48,481 nucleotides of DNA from Ramlibacter sp. (GCA_022844525.1 JALHLO010000004.1:1-48481), one strand, 5' to 3'. Shown: positions 7,936 through 16,040, counted from the stretch's first letter. Notes: a model not told the origin generated them from the letters alone. A program made the numbers and translations.

Positions 7936-8976
7936 ATGAGCCTCATTCCCGCGACCATCCTCACCGGCTTCCTCGGCTCGGGCAAGACCACGCTGCTCAA
8001 GCGCGTGCTCGGCGAAGCGCACGGCCAGAAGATCGCCGTGATCGAGAACGAGTTCGGCGAGGAGAACATCGACAACGACATCCTGGTGAGCGACACCAAG
8101 GAGCAGATCGTCCAGATGAGCAACGGCTGCATCTGCTGCACGATCCGCGAGGACCTGCGTTCCGCCCTGCAGCTGCTGGCCGCCAAGAAGCGCAAGGGCC
8201 TGCTCGATTTCGACCGCGTGGTGATCGAGACCACGGGCCTGGCCGACCCCGGCCCGGTGGCGCAGACCTTCTTCATGGACGATGAAATTGCCGAAAGTTA
8301 CCTGCTGGACTCCATCCTGACCCTGGTGGACGCCAAGCATGCGGACCAGCAGCTGGACGACCGCCAGGAAGCGCGCCGGCAGGTGGGCTTCGCCGACCAG
8401 ATCTTCATCAGCAAGACCGATCTCGTGGGCAAGGACGGGGTGGACGCCCTCATGCATCGCCTGAAGCACATGAACCCGCGCGCGCCGCAGCAGGCGGTGC
8501 ACTTCGGGGAGGTGCCGATCCAGGACGTGTTCGACCTGCGCGGCTTCAACCTGAACGCCAAGCTGGACATCGACCCGGACTTCCTCAAGGAGGAAGACGA
8601 CCACGCGCACGGGCACGACCACGACCATGACCACGAGCATGGCGAGCACTGCGACCACCCGCACCACCATGCCCACGACGACGACGTCAAGAGCTTCGTG
8701 TTCCGCTCGGAGCGGCCCTTCGATCCGATGAAGCTGGAGGACTTCCTGGGCGCCATCGTCAACATCTACGGGCCCCGGATGCTGCGCTACAAGGGCGTGC
8801 TGCACATGAAGGGCACCGAGCGCAAGGTGATCTTCCAGGGCGTGCACCAGCTCATGGGAAGCGACCTGGGGCCCCAGTGGGCGCAGGGCGAGCCGCGCAC
8901 GAGCAAGATGGTCTTCATCGGCATCGACCTGCCGAAGGACATCTTCCTGCAGGGCCTCGAGCAGTGCCTTGTCTGA
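7936..8976 (+). CDS. COG0523 metallochaperone GTPase (CobW/YjiA family)
   Basis: A 346-residue G3E GTPase. Walker A GFLGSGKTT at 11-19, the family metal motif CICC at 65-68, and an SKTD guanine-specificity motif are all visible. A histidine/aspartate-rich loop (about 216-250), with stretches such as HGHDHDHDHEHGEHC, precedes the CobW C-terminal domain. Proteins of this subgroup (YjiA, YeiR, ZigA, ZagA) bind zinc and are thought to deliver it to client enzymes under zinc limitation. I chose the ATG beginning MSLIPATILTGF because an upstream in-frame extension lies inside a repeat. A TAAACT box lies 7 bases before the ATG. I see no Zur-box-like palindrome. The gene precedes the DksA-like gene, which lacks most zinc ligands, an informative pairing. 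Confidence 0.85.
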   Translation: MSLIPATILTGFLGSGKTTLLKRVLGEAHGQKIAVIENEFGEENIDNDILVSDTKEQIVQMSNGCICCTIREDLRSALQLLAAKKRKGLLDFDRVVIETTGLADPGPVAQTFFMDDEIAESYLLDSILTLVDAKHADQQLDDRQEARRQVGFADQIFISKTDLVGKDGVDALMHRLKHMNPRAPQQAVHFGEVPIQDVFDLRGFNLNAKLDIDPDFLKEEDDHAHGHDHDHDHEHGEHCDHPHHHAHDDDVKSFVFRSERPFDPMKLEDFLGAIVNIYGPRMLRYKGVLHMKGTERKVIFQGVHQLMGSDLGPQWAQGEPRTSKMVFIGIDLPKDIFLQGLEQCLV

Positions 8977-9186
8977 CGCGCCCCTGCGACTTCCTCTGAG
9001 CCGCGGGGCCGCCGAGGCGGCGTTACTCTGGCGCCCGTTCACAGGACCAGCGCCCGTTCCGCCTCATGTTTGTCTCGCTTCCGCAACTCACGGAACCTCC
9101 ACTTCGGAGTGCGGGAACGGCGCGCCGCGACGAAAAGGAGGTTCACGGTCGTGCACAGGCCTTAACTCAGGGTATAAATCGCGGTC
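8977..9186. other. non-coding interval upstream of the dksA-like gene
   Basis: Between the GTPase stop and the leader ORF I see no convincing protein-coding frame: the short frames here show no homology I recognise. A TATAAA (9173-9178) shortly before the leader ORF could be a -10 element, with GTGCAC 16 bases upstream a poor -35. Confidence 0.3.
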
Positions 9187-9276
9187 ATGACGGCGCTCCC
9201 CCTAGAACGAAAGGCAGACATGCAGGCACAGAGCTGCGGGATGCCGGCGCCGATGATGCGAGGAGACGGGAAGTGA
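9187..9276 (+). CDS. possible 29-residue leader ORF overlapping the dksA-like start
   Basis: ATG at 9187 gives 29 codons (beginning MTALPLERKADM, ending MMRGDGK) and stops with a TGA that shares bases with the downstream GTG start (GTGA, 9273-9276). The last codons contain the AGGAGA ribosome site of the dksA-like gene, so ribosomes finishing this ORF would sit on that site. It has no strong ribosome site of its own, but a TATAAA lies 9 bases before its ATG. The function is unknown and it may be a chance frame. The exact overlap is the main argument for translational coupling. Confidence 0.3.
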   Translation: MTALPLERKADMQAQSCGMPAPMMRGDGK

Positions 9277-10337
9277 AGGCTCAGCCCAAGGTCGCTGCCA
9301 AGACCAAGAAACCTGCCGCGAAAGCCAGGACCACGGCCAAGTCTTCCAAGCCCGCGGTGAAGGCCGCCAAGCCGGCGGCCAAGGCCCCCGCGAAGAAGAC
9401 ACCCGCCAAGGCTGCCCCGAAGGCAGCCAAGGCGACCAGGCCGGCCGCCAAGGCCGTGAAGCCCGCCGCGAAGGCAGTGGGCAAGACCCCGGCGAAAGCG
9501 CCGGCCAAGACCGCGAAGATCCCGGCCAAGGCTGCCCCCAAGGCCGCCAGGTCCGCAGCGGGCAAGGTCGTCGGCGCGGTCGCGAAGGCGGTCGTGACCG
9601 GCGCGAAGGCGGTGGTCTCCGCCGCCAAGAAGATTCCTGCCAAGGCGATTCCGGTGGCCGCGAAAGCGGCGCCCGCCAAGGCGTCCCCTCCACCCGCGGC
9701 CACCCCCGCCCGAGCGCAACCGACCCCGGTGAGCGCGCCCGCCCTGCGACAGGCCCAGCCTGCCGCCCGGCCGGCGCCGCCCCCCGCCGCCGGCGCGCCG
9801 GTCGCATTCGGTGGCGCCAAGGCAACCTACACCCCCATGGCAAACCAATCCGTGCTGACGCCCCCGCCCGTCGTGGCCATCAAGAAGGACCCCAAGCTGG
9901 CCAACAACTGGAAGACGAAGTCCGTCGAGGAAATGACGGACGCCGAAGTGCTGGCCATGCCGGATTCGGAATACATGAACGAGAAGCAGATGGCGTTCTT
10001 CCGCCTGAAGCTGCTGCAGCTGAAGACGGACATCCTCAATAGCGCCGGCGAGACCACCGAGCACCTGCGCGAGGAAACCGTGATCGTCCCCGATCCCGCG
10101 GACCGCGCGACGATCGAGGAGGAGCACGCGCTGGAACTGCGCACGCGTGACCGCGAGCGCAAGCTGCTCAAGAAGATCGAGCAGTCGATCGCCCGCATCG
10201 ACGCCGGCGACTACGGCTACTGCGACGAGACCGGCGAACCGATCGGCGTCGGCCGCCTGCTGGCGCGCCCGACGGCGACGCTGTCGCTCGAGGCGCAGCA
10301 GCGCCGCGAGCTGAAACAGAAGATGTTCGGCGACTGA
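9273..10337 (+). CDS. dksA: DksA-like RNA polymerase regulator with Lys/Ala-rich N-terminal tail
   Basis: A 354-residue protein made of a low-complexity tail (about 1-205; repeated KAAPKAAK/AKPAAK units, then a proline-rich part) and a C-terminal DksA domain of about 150 residues. DksA binds the RNA polymerase secondary channel and, with ppGpp, adjusts rRNA and amino-acid promoters. The coiled-coil tip motif DPADRAT and the ELRTRDRERKLLKKIE helix are intact. The zinc finger is not: the positions of the four canonical cysteines read C317, T320, S338 and A341, so zinc should not be needed. The GTG start is supported by AGGAGA 6 bases upstream. The tail resembles histone-H1-like bacterial tails and may bind nucleic acid, which is inference. 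Tailed DksA proteins are known in Comamonadaceae. The same transcript probably continues into the STAS gene. Confidence 0.85.
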   Translation: MKAQPKVAAKTKKPAAKARTTAKSSKPAVKAAKPAAKAPAKKTPAKAAPKAAKATRPAAKAVKPAAKAVGKTPAKAPAKTAKIPAKAAPKAARSAAGKVVGAVAKAVVTGAKAVVSAAKKIPAKAIPVAAKAAPAKASPPPAATPARAQPTPVSAPALRQAQPAARPAPPPAAGAPVAFGGAKATYTPMANQSVLTPPPVVAIKKDPKLANNWKTKSVEEMTDAEVLAMPDSEYMNEKQMAFFRLKLLQLKTDILNSAGETTEHLREETVIVPDPADRATIEEEHALELRTRDRERKLLKKIEQSIARIDAGDYGYCDETGEPIGVGRLLARPTATLSLEAQQRRELKQKMFGD

Positions 10338-10366
10338 GCGCCGCCGGCGCAGTACCCGTCACCTCC

Positions 10367-12256
10367 ATGGCGAACAAGGACGAATCCGCACCCGGTGGCT
10401 TGCTGTCGCGGGTGGTGCGGTTCGTGCGCAACCCTTCCAGCGGCTTCAACGAGGGCGAGGGCAGCGAGACCGACCGCGAGAGCTCGTACTCCAAGCAGAT
10501 GCTCAAGGAGATGATCGAGCGCAAGCGCCGCAACGACTTCGTTCGCAAGCGCGAGTTCGACATGCTGCGCAAGATGCGCCGCAGCGAGGTGCTGGCCGGG
10601 CAGGACCCGGGGCTGCGGCCGTCGTTCTTCCAGAGCTCGATGCCCTCGAAGCCGGACGACCGCGCCACCACGCTGAAGAAGATCGACGAGATCGAGGCGC
10701 AGATGTCCATGCAGTGGTGGAAGACCAAGCATGGCGCCAACTCGCAGCAGCCGGGGGCCAACAGCGGCTTCGCGGTGTCCTCGCACATGCCGCCGGACGC
10801 GATGCGCGCCGCGGCCGGCGGCGCGCCCGCCGCCACCAGCTACTCGCGCACCTCGCCGCAGGACCTGCCGGCGCAACTGCCGCCGGAGACGGCCGAAGCG
10901 CCGCTGATGGAATCGGTGATCCCGGAGGCGACCACCCAGGCGCTGGGGCTGGTTCCGCAGCAGCAGGCGACGCCGGCTTCGCCGGACGGCAGCCGCATGG
11001 CATCGCCGGCCGTCCGCCCGCAGGGAATGAAGCCCGGCGTGGCCGAGCCGCAGCCCACCGCGCGCGAAATCGCCGCCCAGGGCGCGCCCAGCGTCCCCCA
11101 GGGGCCGAGCACCTTCTCGCCGTCCAAGCAGTTCGCCATCCACGTCGAGGAGTTCGCGCACGACCCCGAGCTGGAGGAAGCCTCGATCCGCTTCGCCAAC
11201 GGCGACGACGACGGCGCCGAAGCCGGCCTGATGGAAGTGCTGGGGCCGCAGGGCTCGCGCGTGAACCACGACGAGACCTGGCTCACGCTGTTCGACCTCT
11301 ATCGCGCCTGCGGCCGGCAGGACCGCTTCGAGAGCGCCGCGATCGATTTCGCGGGGCGCTTCGGCCGCTCGGCGCCGCAATGGTTCTCGATGCCCGAGAT
11401 CGTCGGCCGCATGAACCAGCCGTCGCCCACGGCGGCGGCCCCCGGCCAGCCGCTCGCCGACTGGACCTGCCCGGCGGTGTTCGGCACGCAGACCGCCGCG
11501 GCGCTCAACGCCGCGCTGGCGAAGGCCACGCAGCCGTACAAGCTGAACTGGAGCAAGCTCACGTCCATCGTCGACGGCGCCGTGGAGCCGCTGACCAAGC
11601 TGTTCACCCAATGGGCCGGCCAGAACGTGCAGTTGCGCTTCATCGGCGCCGATACGCTGGAGAAGGTGCTGCGCGACGCCACGCCCTCCAGCGACCGCGG
11701 GGTCAACCCCGCCTGGTGGAAGCTGCGCATGGAAGTGCTGCGCGTGATGCACCGGCCGGACGAGTTCGAGCTGGTCGCGCTGGACTACTGCGTCACCTAC
11801 GAAGTGTCCCCGCCCTCCTGGGACAGCGCCCGCTGCGACTACAAGTCGCTGCAGGCCGACGGCAGCGTGGCCAGCCGCAACACCATCATCGGCGAGGCCT
11901 ATCGCGACTCCGTGATGTCCAGCGTCATGACCTACGGCGACTCGCAGCTGCCGGCCATGAGCTCGCAGCTCTCCAGCGTGGCGACGGTGGAACTGTCGGG
12001 CCAGATCCTGGGCGACGGCAAGGAGGCGATCGACCTGCTCGATGCCAAGCTGGCCGATGCCGACATCATGATCATCTCCTGCGCGCGGCTGATCCGCATC
12101 GACTTCACCGCCGCGGGCACCGTGCTCAACTGGGTGACGGCGCGCGAGGCCGAAGGCCGCCAGGTCCAGTTCTCCGACGTGCACCGGCTGGTGGCGGCGT
12201 TCTTCAACGTCATCGGCATCAGCGAGCACGCGCGGATTACCATCCGCAACGAGTAA
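10367..12256 (+). CDS. large STAS-domain protein of unknown function
   Basis: A 629-residue soluble protein. The N-terminal part (about 1-130) is charged and helical (KQMLKEMIERKRRNDFVRKR), then comes a proline/alanine-rich linker (about 130-260). Next is a region that reads like helical repeats (about 265-370; TWLTLFDLYRACGRQDRFES), then a domain with two beta-helix blocks. The C-terminus (about 520-629) resembles a STAS domain, as in anti-sigma-factor antagonists or MlaB (TVELSGQILGDGKEA, then IISCARLIRIDFTAAG). The serine usually phosphorylated in SpoIIAA-like proteins is not obvious. It lies 29 bases after dksA and before hslV. There are no membrane segments. I know no characterised homologue, and its place between dksA and hslV suggests a stress or transcription link only by context. 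Confidence 0.7.
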   Translation: MANKDESAPGGLLSRVVRFVRNPSSGFNEGEGSETDRESSYSKQMLKEMIERKRRNDFVRKREFDMLRKMRRSEVLAGQDPGLRPSFFQSSMPSKPDDRATTLKKIDEIEAQMSMQWWKTKHGANSQQPGANSGFAVSSHMPPDAMRAAAGGAPAATSYSRTSPQDLPAQLPPETAEAPLMESVIPEATTQALGLVPQQQATPASPDGSRMASPAVRPQGMKPGVAEPQPTAREIAAQGAPSVPQGPSTFSPSKQFAIHVEEFAHDPELEEASIRFANGDDDGAEAGLMEVLGPQGSRVNHDETWLTLFDLYRACGRQDRFESAAIDFAGRFGRSAPQWFSMPEIVGRMNQPSPTAAAPGQPLADWTCPAVFGTQTAAALNAALAKATQPYKLNWSKLTSIVDGAVEPLTKLFTQWAGQNVQLRFIGADTLEKVLRDATPSSDRGVNPAWWKLRMEVLRVMHRPDEFELVALDYCVTYEVSPPSWDSARCDYKSLQADGSVASRNTIIGEAYRDSVMSSVMTYGDSQLPAMSSQLSSVATVELSGQILGDGKEAIDLLDAKLADADIMIISCARLIRIDFTAAGTVLNWVTAREAEGRQVQFSDVHRLVAAFFNVIGISEHARITIRNE

Positions 12257-12259
12257 GGT

Positions 12260-12285
12260 CCCCCCTCAGTCCTTGAGTTCGGGGG
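12260..12285 (+). terminator. hairpin between the STAS gene and hslV
   Basis: Starting three bases after the stop codon, CCCCC pairs with GGGGG (12281-12285) and inside it CTCA pairs with TGAG around GTCCT. There is no T-run, so it could be an attenuator or mRNA stabiliser rather than a full terminator. It separates the STAS gene from the hslVU pair. Confidence 0.4.
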
Positions 12286-12310
12286 CGCGCACCCCAAGCT
12301 GCAAGGACTT

Positions 12311-12862
12311 ATGGAACAGTTTCACGGCACGACCATCGTCAGCGTGCGGCGCCAGGCCAGCGACGGCCGCTGGCAGGTGGCGATAGGCGGCGACGGCCAG
12401 GTCACCCTGGGCAACATCGTCGTCAAGGGCTCCGCCCGCAAGGTCCGCAAGCTTTACCACGACAAGGTGCTGGCGGGTTTCGCCGGTGCCACCGCGGACG
12501 CCTTCACGCTCTTCGAGCGCTTCGAGGGCAAGCTGGAAAAGCACCAGGGCCACCTGGTGCGCGCGGCCATCGAGCTCACCAAGGACTGGCGCACCGACCG
12601 CGTGCTGCGCCGCCTGGAGGCCATGCTCGCCGTGGCCGACCGCGAATCCTCGCTGATCATCACCGGCAACGGCGACGTGCTGGAGCCGGAGCAGGGCATC
12701 GTCTCGATCGGCTCCGGCGGCGGCTATGCGCAGGCGGCGGCCAAGGCGCTGCTGGACAACACCGACCTGGGCGCGAGGGACATCGTCAAGAAGTCGCTGG
12801 AGATCGCCGGCGGCCTTTGCATCTACACCAACATGAACCACACGATCGAGGTGCTCGAATGA
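12311..12862 (+). CDS. hslV: ATP-dependent protease subunit HslV (ClpQ)
   Basis: Peptidase subunit of the HslUV protease, forming two stacked hexamers with an N-terminal threonine nucleophile. The precursor of 183 residues starts MEQFHG followed by TTIVSVRR, so a 6-residue propeptide is expected to be removed to expose Thr7. Conserved blocks include [17 protein letters not shown] and [16 protein letters not shown]. An AAGGA site lies close (3 bases) to the ATG. It overlaps hslU by four bases (ATGA), which fits the coupled production of two subunits that assemble together. Confidence 0.95.
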   Translation: MEQFHGTTIVSVRRQASDGRWQVAIGGDGQVTLGNIVVKGSARKVRKLYHDKVLAGFAGATADAFTLFERFEGKLEKHQGHLVRAAIELTKDWRTDRVLRRLEAMLAVADRESSLIITGNGDVLEPEQGIVSIGSGGGYAQAAAKALLDNTDLGARDIVKKSLEIAGGLCIYTNMNHTIEVLE

Positions 12863-14172
12863 GCTCCATGACGCCGCAGGAGATCGTTTCCGAACTCGAT
12901 CGGCACATCGTCGGCCAGAAGGACGCCAAGCGCGCGGTGGCGATCGCGCTGCGCAACCGCTGGCGCCGCCAGCAGGTGGACGAGAAGCTGCGCCACGAGA
13001 TCACGCCCAAGAACATCCTCATGATCGGCCCCACGGGCGTGGGCAAGACGGAGATCGCGCGGCGCCTGGCCAAGCTCGCGGATGCGCCCTTCATCAAGGT
13101 CGAGGCCACCAAGTTCACCGAGGTGGGCTACGTCGGCAAGGACGTCGACTCCATCGTGCGCGACCTCGCCGAAATGGCGGTCAAGCAGACCCGCGTGGCG
13201 GAGATGCGCAAGGTGCGCGCCCGCGCCGAAGACGCCGCGGAAGAACGCATCCTGGGCGTGCTGATCCCGATGGCGCGCGGCGAGGAGGGCACCGAGAGCA
13301 CGGCGCGCCAGGTGTTCCGCAAGAAGCTGCGGCAGGGCGAGCTGGACGACAAGGACATCGAGATCGAGGTCGCGGAGCCGAAGCCGCAGCTGGAGATCAT
13401 GGGCCCGCCCGGCATGGAGGACATGGCGGAGCAGCTCAAGGGCATGTTCGGCAACCTGGGGGCCGGCCGGCGCAAGTCGCGCAAGCTGAAGATCCGCGAA
13501 GCGATGAAGCTGCTGGTGGAGGAGGAAGCCGCCGGCATGGTCAACGAGGACGAGATCAAGGCCGCGGCCATCCAGAGCGCGGAGCAGAACGGCATCGTCT
13601 TCATCGACGAGATCGACAAGGTGACCTCGCGCAGCGAAGGCTCGGGCGCCGAGGTGTCGCGCCAGGGCGTGCAGCGCGACCTGCTGCCGCTGGTGGAAGG
13701 CACCACGGTGTCGACCAAGTACGGGCCGATCAGGACCGACCACATCCTGTTCATCGCCAGCGGTGCCTTCCACCTGTCCAAGCCGAGCGACCTGATCCCC
13801 GAACTGCAGGGCCGCTTCCCGATCCGCGTGGAGCTGTCCTCGCTGTCGGTGGAGGACTTCGAGGCGATCCTGACGACCACGCATGCGTCGCTCGTCAAGC
13901 AATACCAGGCGCTGCTGGCCACCGAGAACGTGCAGCTGAGCTTCACCCCCGACGGCATCACGCGGCTGGCCCAGATCGCCTACGACGTCAACGAGCGCAC
14001 CGAGAACATCGGCGCGCGCCGGCTGTCCACCGTGATGGAAAGGCTGCTGGACGACGTGAGCTTCGAGGCGACCCGGCTGGAAGGCCAGGTGGTCAGCGTC
14101 GACGCCGGGTACGTCGATGCCAGGCTGAAGGAACTCAGCCGGAATGAGGACCTTTCGCGCTACATCCTTTGA
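12859..14172 (+). CDS. hslU: HslUV protease ATPase subunit HslU (ClpY)
   Basis: A 437-residue AAA+ unfoldase that feeds substrates to HslV (E. coli HslU has 443). The start [20 protein letters not shown] is typical and overlaps the hslV stop codon, with GAGGTG upstream. Walker A is GPTGVGKTE at 57-65. The intermediate (I) domain spans roughly 110-230, and Walker B is IVFIDEID near 245. The sensor and C-terminal segments include [10 protein letters not shown], and the C-terminus SRYIL is the tail that inserts between HslV subunits. The gene ends the operon, and a long hairpin follows. Confidence 0.96.
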   Translation: MSSMTPQEIVSELDRHIVGQKDAKRAVAIALRNRWRRQQVDEKLRHEITPKNILMIGPTGVGKTEIARRLAKLADAPFIKVEATKFTEVGYVGKDVDSIVRDLAEMAVKQTRVAEMRKVRARAEDAAEERILGVLIPMARGEEGTESTARQVFRKKLRQGELDDKDIEIEVAEPKPQLEIMGPPGMEDMAEQLKGMFGNLGAGRRKSRKLKIREAMKLLVEEEAAGMVNEDEIKAAAIQSAEQNGIVFIDEIDKVTSRSEGSGAEVSRQGVQRDLLPLVEGTTVSTKYGPIRTDHILFIASGAFHLSKPSDLIPELQGRFPIRVELSSLSVEDFEAILTTTHASLVKQYQALLATENVQLSFTPDGITRLAQIAYDVNERTENIGARRLSTVMERLLDDVSFEATRLEGQVVSVDAGYVDARLKELSRNEDLSRYIL

Positions 14173-14202
14173 CAGCCTCAAGCAACACATGCAGAGCAGC
14201 AG

Positions 14203-14271
14203 CTAAGTGCTTGCTTTAGAACGAATTTCGGGGGCCGCGCGCCTCCGAAATCGCTTCTAAGTGCTTGATTT
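14203..14271. terminator. hairpin flanked by CTAAGTGCTTG direct repeats after hslU
   Basis: A 41-base imperfect hairpin at 14218-14258 (arms AGAACGAATTTCGGGGGC and GCCTCCGAAATCGCTTCT, loop CGCGC) has 15 of 18 positions paired. On each side lies the same word CTAAGTGCTTG followed by A or C and then TTT (14203-14217 and 14257-14271). The stem is a plausible hslVU transcript end. The identical flanking words are not explained by termination alone. Confidence 0.55.
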
Positions 14272-14295
14272 CATTGCCAAAAATTACCACCACCC

Positions 14296-14323
14296 TTGCG
14301 CCTCAGCGTTTTCCTGCTACAGT
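14296..14323 (+). promoter_or_regulatory. predicted promoter of the dcw cluster
   Basis: TTGCGC (14296-14301) and TACAGT (14318-14323) are separated by 16 bases, a sigma-70-type arrangement in an AT-richer stretch ahead of mraZ. Transcription would start near 14330, inside the repeated operator described next. It is the only good sigma-70-type candidate seen between hslU and mraZ. Confidence 0.55.
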
Positions 14324-14360
14324 GCAAAAAAGTGCAATGAAGTGGAGGAGAGTGGGATAA
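14321..14360 (+). promoter_or_regulatory. predicted MraZ operator, four 10-bp direct repeats
   Basis: Four consecutive 10-mers each begin AGTG: AGTGCAAAAA, AGTGCAATGA, AGTGGAGGAG and AGTGGGATAA. MraZ proteins of E. coli and mycoplasmas bind tandem GTG-containing boxes at about 10-bp spacing just before their own gene, so this is the expected autoregulatory site. It overlaps the -10 element and start site, as fits repression. The last two units (GTGGAG, GTGGGA) are closest to the E. coli consensus. Confidence 0.65.
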
Positions 14361-14403
14361 CTCTCCTCCTTCTGTGCTTCCACCGCAGTGAGGGCTGACA
14401 AAG

Positions 14404-14832
14404 GTGTTCCAGGGCGCGTCGTCGCTGAGTCTCGATGCCAAGGGCCGGCTCTCCATGCCGACCCGGCATCGTGACGTCCTGGCCGCCACCTCGGCCAACC
14501 AGCTCACCATTACCCGGCACCCTCACGGCTGCCTCATGATCTTTCCCCGGCCCGAGTGGGAAAAGTTTCGTGAACGCATCGCCCAGCTCCCCATGGCCGC
14601 GCAGTGGTGGAAGAGAATCTTCCTGGGCAACGCGATGGACGTGGAGCTGGATGGAACCGGCCGCGTCCTCGTCTCGCCGGAGTTGCGCGCCGCGGCGGGC
14701 ATCGAGAAGGACACGATGCTGCTGGGAATGGGCAACCACTTCGAACTTTGGGACAAGGCGACTTACGAGGCCAAGGAGGCCGAGGCGATGCGCGGCGAGA
14801 TGCCCGAGGCCTTCCAGGACTTTTCCTTCTAG
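14404..14832 (+). CDS. mraZ: transcriptional regulator MraZ
   Basis: A 142-residue AbrB-like DNA-binding protein that autoregulates the dcw cluster. It contains two MraZ repeats: [19 protein letters not shown] near the start and the second, [20 protein letters not shown], near 78-97. The start is GTG with GAGGG about 9 bases upstream. It is the first gene of the cluster, 9 bases before rsmH. The tandem GTG boxes upstream are its likely operator. Overproduction of MraZ disturbs division in E. coli, and RsmH, encoded next, counteracts it. Confidence 0.95.
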   Translation: MFQGASSLSLDAKGRLSMPTRHRDVLAATSANQLTITRHPHGCLMIFPRPEWEKFRERIAQLPMAAQWWKRIFLGNAMDVELDGTGRVLVSPELRAAAGIEKDTMLLGMGNHFELWDKATYEAKEAEAMRGEMPEAFQDFSF

Positions 14833-14841
14833 AGGCGGGCG

Positions 14842-15753
14842 GTGGACGGCACATGGCAACACACCACCGTCTTGTTGAACGAAGCAGTAGACGCCCTCGT
14901 CACCAAGCCGGATGGAACCTACATCGACGCGACCTTCGGCCGCGGCGGGCACTCGCGCCTGATCCTCTCGCAGCTGGATCCGCAGGGCCGCCTGATCGCC
15001 TTCGACAAGGACCCGGAAGCGGTCGCGGTGGGCAACGCCATCGGGGACCCGCGCTTCGAGATCCGTCATCAGGGCTTCGCCGCGCTGCGCGAGCTGCAGT
15101 CCGCCAGCGCCGCCGGCATCCTGATGGACCTGGGCGTGAGCTCGCCGCAGATCGACAACCCCGCACGGGGCTTCTCCTTTCGTTCCGACGGCCCGCTGGA
15201 CATGCGCATGGATCCCACGCGCGGCCAGAGCGCGGCGGACTGGCTCGCCACCGCACCGGTGGAACAGATGGCGGAGGTGATCCGTGAGTACGGTGAAGAA
15301 CGGTTTGCTCTTCAGATTGCAAAGGCGGTTGCAGCTCGCCGACAGGAACGGGGCCCTCTTGCAAGCACCTCCGAGCTGGCCCAGCTCGTGGCTGGTGCGG
15401 TCAAAACCCGCGAGCCGGGCCAGGACCCTGCTACGCGCACATTTCAGGCTCTTCGGATTTTCGTCAACGCCGAGCTTGAAGAACTGCAAGAGGCGCTAGC
15501 AGCGAGCCTCGACGTGCTGCAACCACACGGCCGCCTCGTGGTGATCGCCTTCCACTCGCTGGAAGACCGGATCGTCAAGCAGTTCATCGCGAAGCACTCG
15601 CGCGATGAGGTGGACCGGCGCGCGCCCTTCGCCGCGCCCAAACCGATGAAGCTCAAGGCGATCGAGCGGGTGAAGCCCACGCCGCAGGAGGTCGCCGCCA
15701 ACCCGCGTTCGCGCAGCGCGATCATGCGCGTGGCCGAAAGGACGCAGGCATGA
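14842..15753 (+). CDS. rsmH: 16S rRNA (cytosine-N4)-methyltransferase RsmH (MraW)
   Basis: A 303-residue methyltransferase that modifies C1402 of 16S rRNA. The start [19 protein letters not shown] is typical (GTG codon). The SAM motif is [14 protein letters not shown], followed by [21 protein letters not shown] and the C-terminal [12 protein letters not shown]. The codon usage of roughly 15283-15510 is clearly less GC-rich at third positions than the rest of the gene and its neighbours, with codons such as GGT GAA GAA and TTT GCT CTT, yet the protein is normal there. The stop overlaps ftsL by four bases. Confidence 0.95.
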   Translation: MDGTWQHTTVLLNEAVDALVTKPDGTYIDATFGRGGHSRLILSQLDPQGRLIAFDKDPEAVAVGNAIGDPRFEIRHQGFAALRELQSASAAGILMDLGVSSPQIDNPARGFSFRSDGPLDMRMDPTRGQSAADWLATAPVEQMAEVIREYGEERFALQIAKAVAARRQERGPLASTSELAQLVAGAVKTREPGQDPATRTFQALRIFVNAELEELQEALAASLDVLQPHGRLVVIAFHSLEDRIVKQFIAKHSRDEVDRRAPFAAPKPMKLKAIERVKPTPQEVAANPRSRSAIMRVAERTQA

Positions 15754-16040
15754 TGCTGCGCCTGAACCTCGTGCTGCTGCTGGCGCTGATGGCCAGCGCG
15801 CTGTACCTCGTGCGGGTGCAGTACGACTCGCGCCGCCTGTACGCCGAGATCGAGCGGGCGCAGAACGAATTCCGCAAGCTCGAGATCGAGCACGAGCGGC
15901 TGCAGGTGGAAAAGCGCGCGCAGGCGACCGCCGGCCGGGTGGAGCGGCTCGCGCGCGAACAGCTGCAGATGCGGCCCGCCACGCCCGCCATCACGCAGTA
16001 CGTGACGCTCAAGGGCGTGACGCACGAGGTGGCACCATGA
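15750..16040 (+). CDS. ftsL: cell division protein FtsL
   Basis: A 96-residue bitopic inner-membrane protein of the FtsQLB/FtsWI divisome. One membrane segment (about 4-22) is followed by a periplasmic coiled coil (about 28-75, rich in E, R and L heptads, such as [18 protein letters not shown]). It is placed by position and architecture, because FtsL proteins share little sequence. The start overlaps rsmH by four bases. Its own stop overlaps the ATG of a 20-codon ORF, not of ftsI. Confidence 0.9.
   Translation: MMLRLNLVLLLALMASALYLVRVQYDSRRLYAEIERAQNEFRKLEIEHERLQVEKRAQATAGRVERLAREQLQMRPATPAITQYVTLKGVTHEVAP

Noticed and set aside
8969-9190. A 73-codon frame between the GTPase and the dksA-like gene
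   Set aside because: It has no ribosome site, no homology and GC-shadow composition. Only the shorter ORF with a precise overlap was kept, at low confidence.
7858-9272. Zur-box search around the GTPase and dksA-like genes
   Set aside because: No AT-rich dyad of the GTTATAATATAAC type was found, so zinc regulation is not claimed from sequence.
9281-9700. Repetitive DNA that might be a CRISPR array or tandem satellite
   Set aside because: The repeats are irregular codons for Lys, Ala and Pro within one reading frame, with no constant repeat and spacer lengths.
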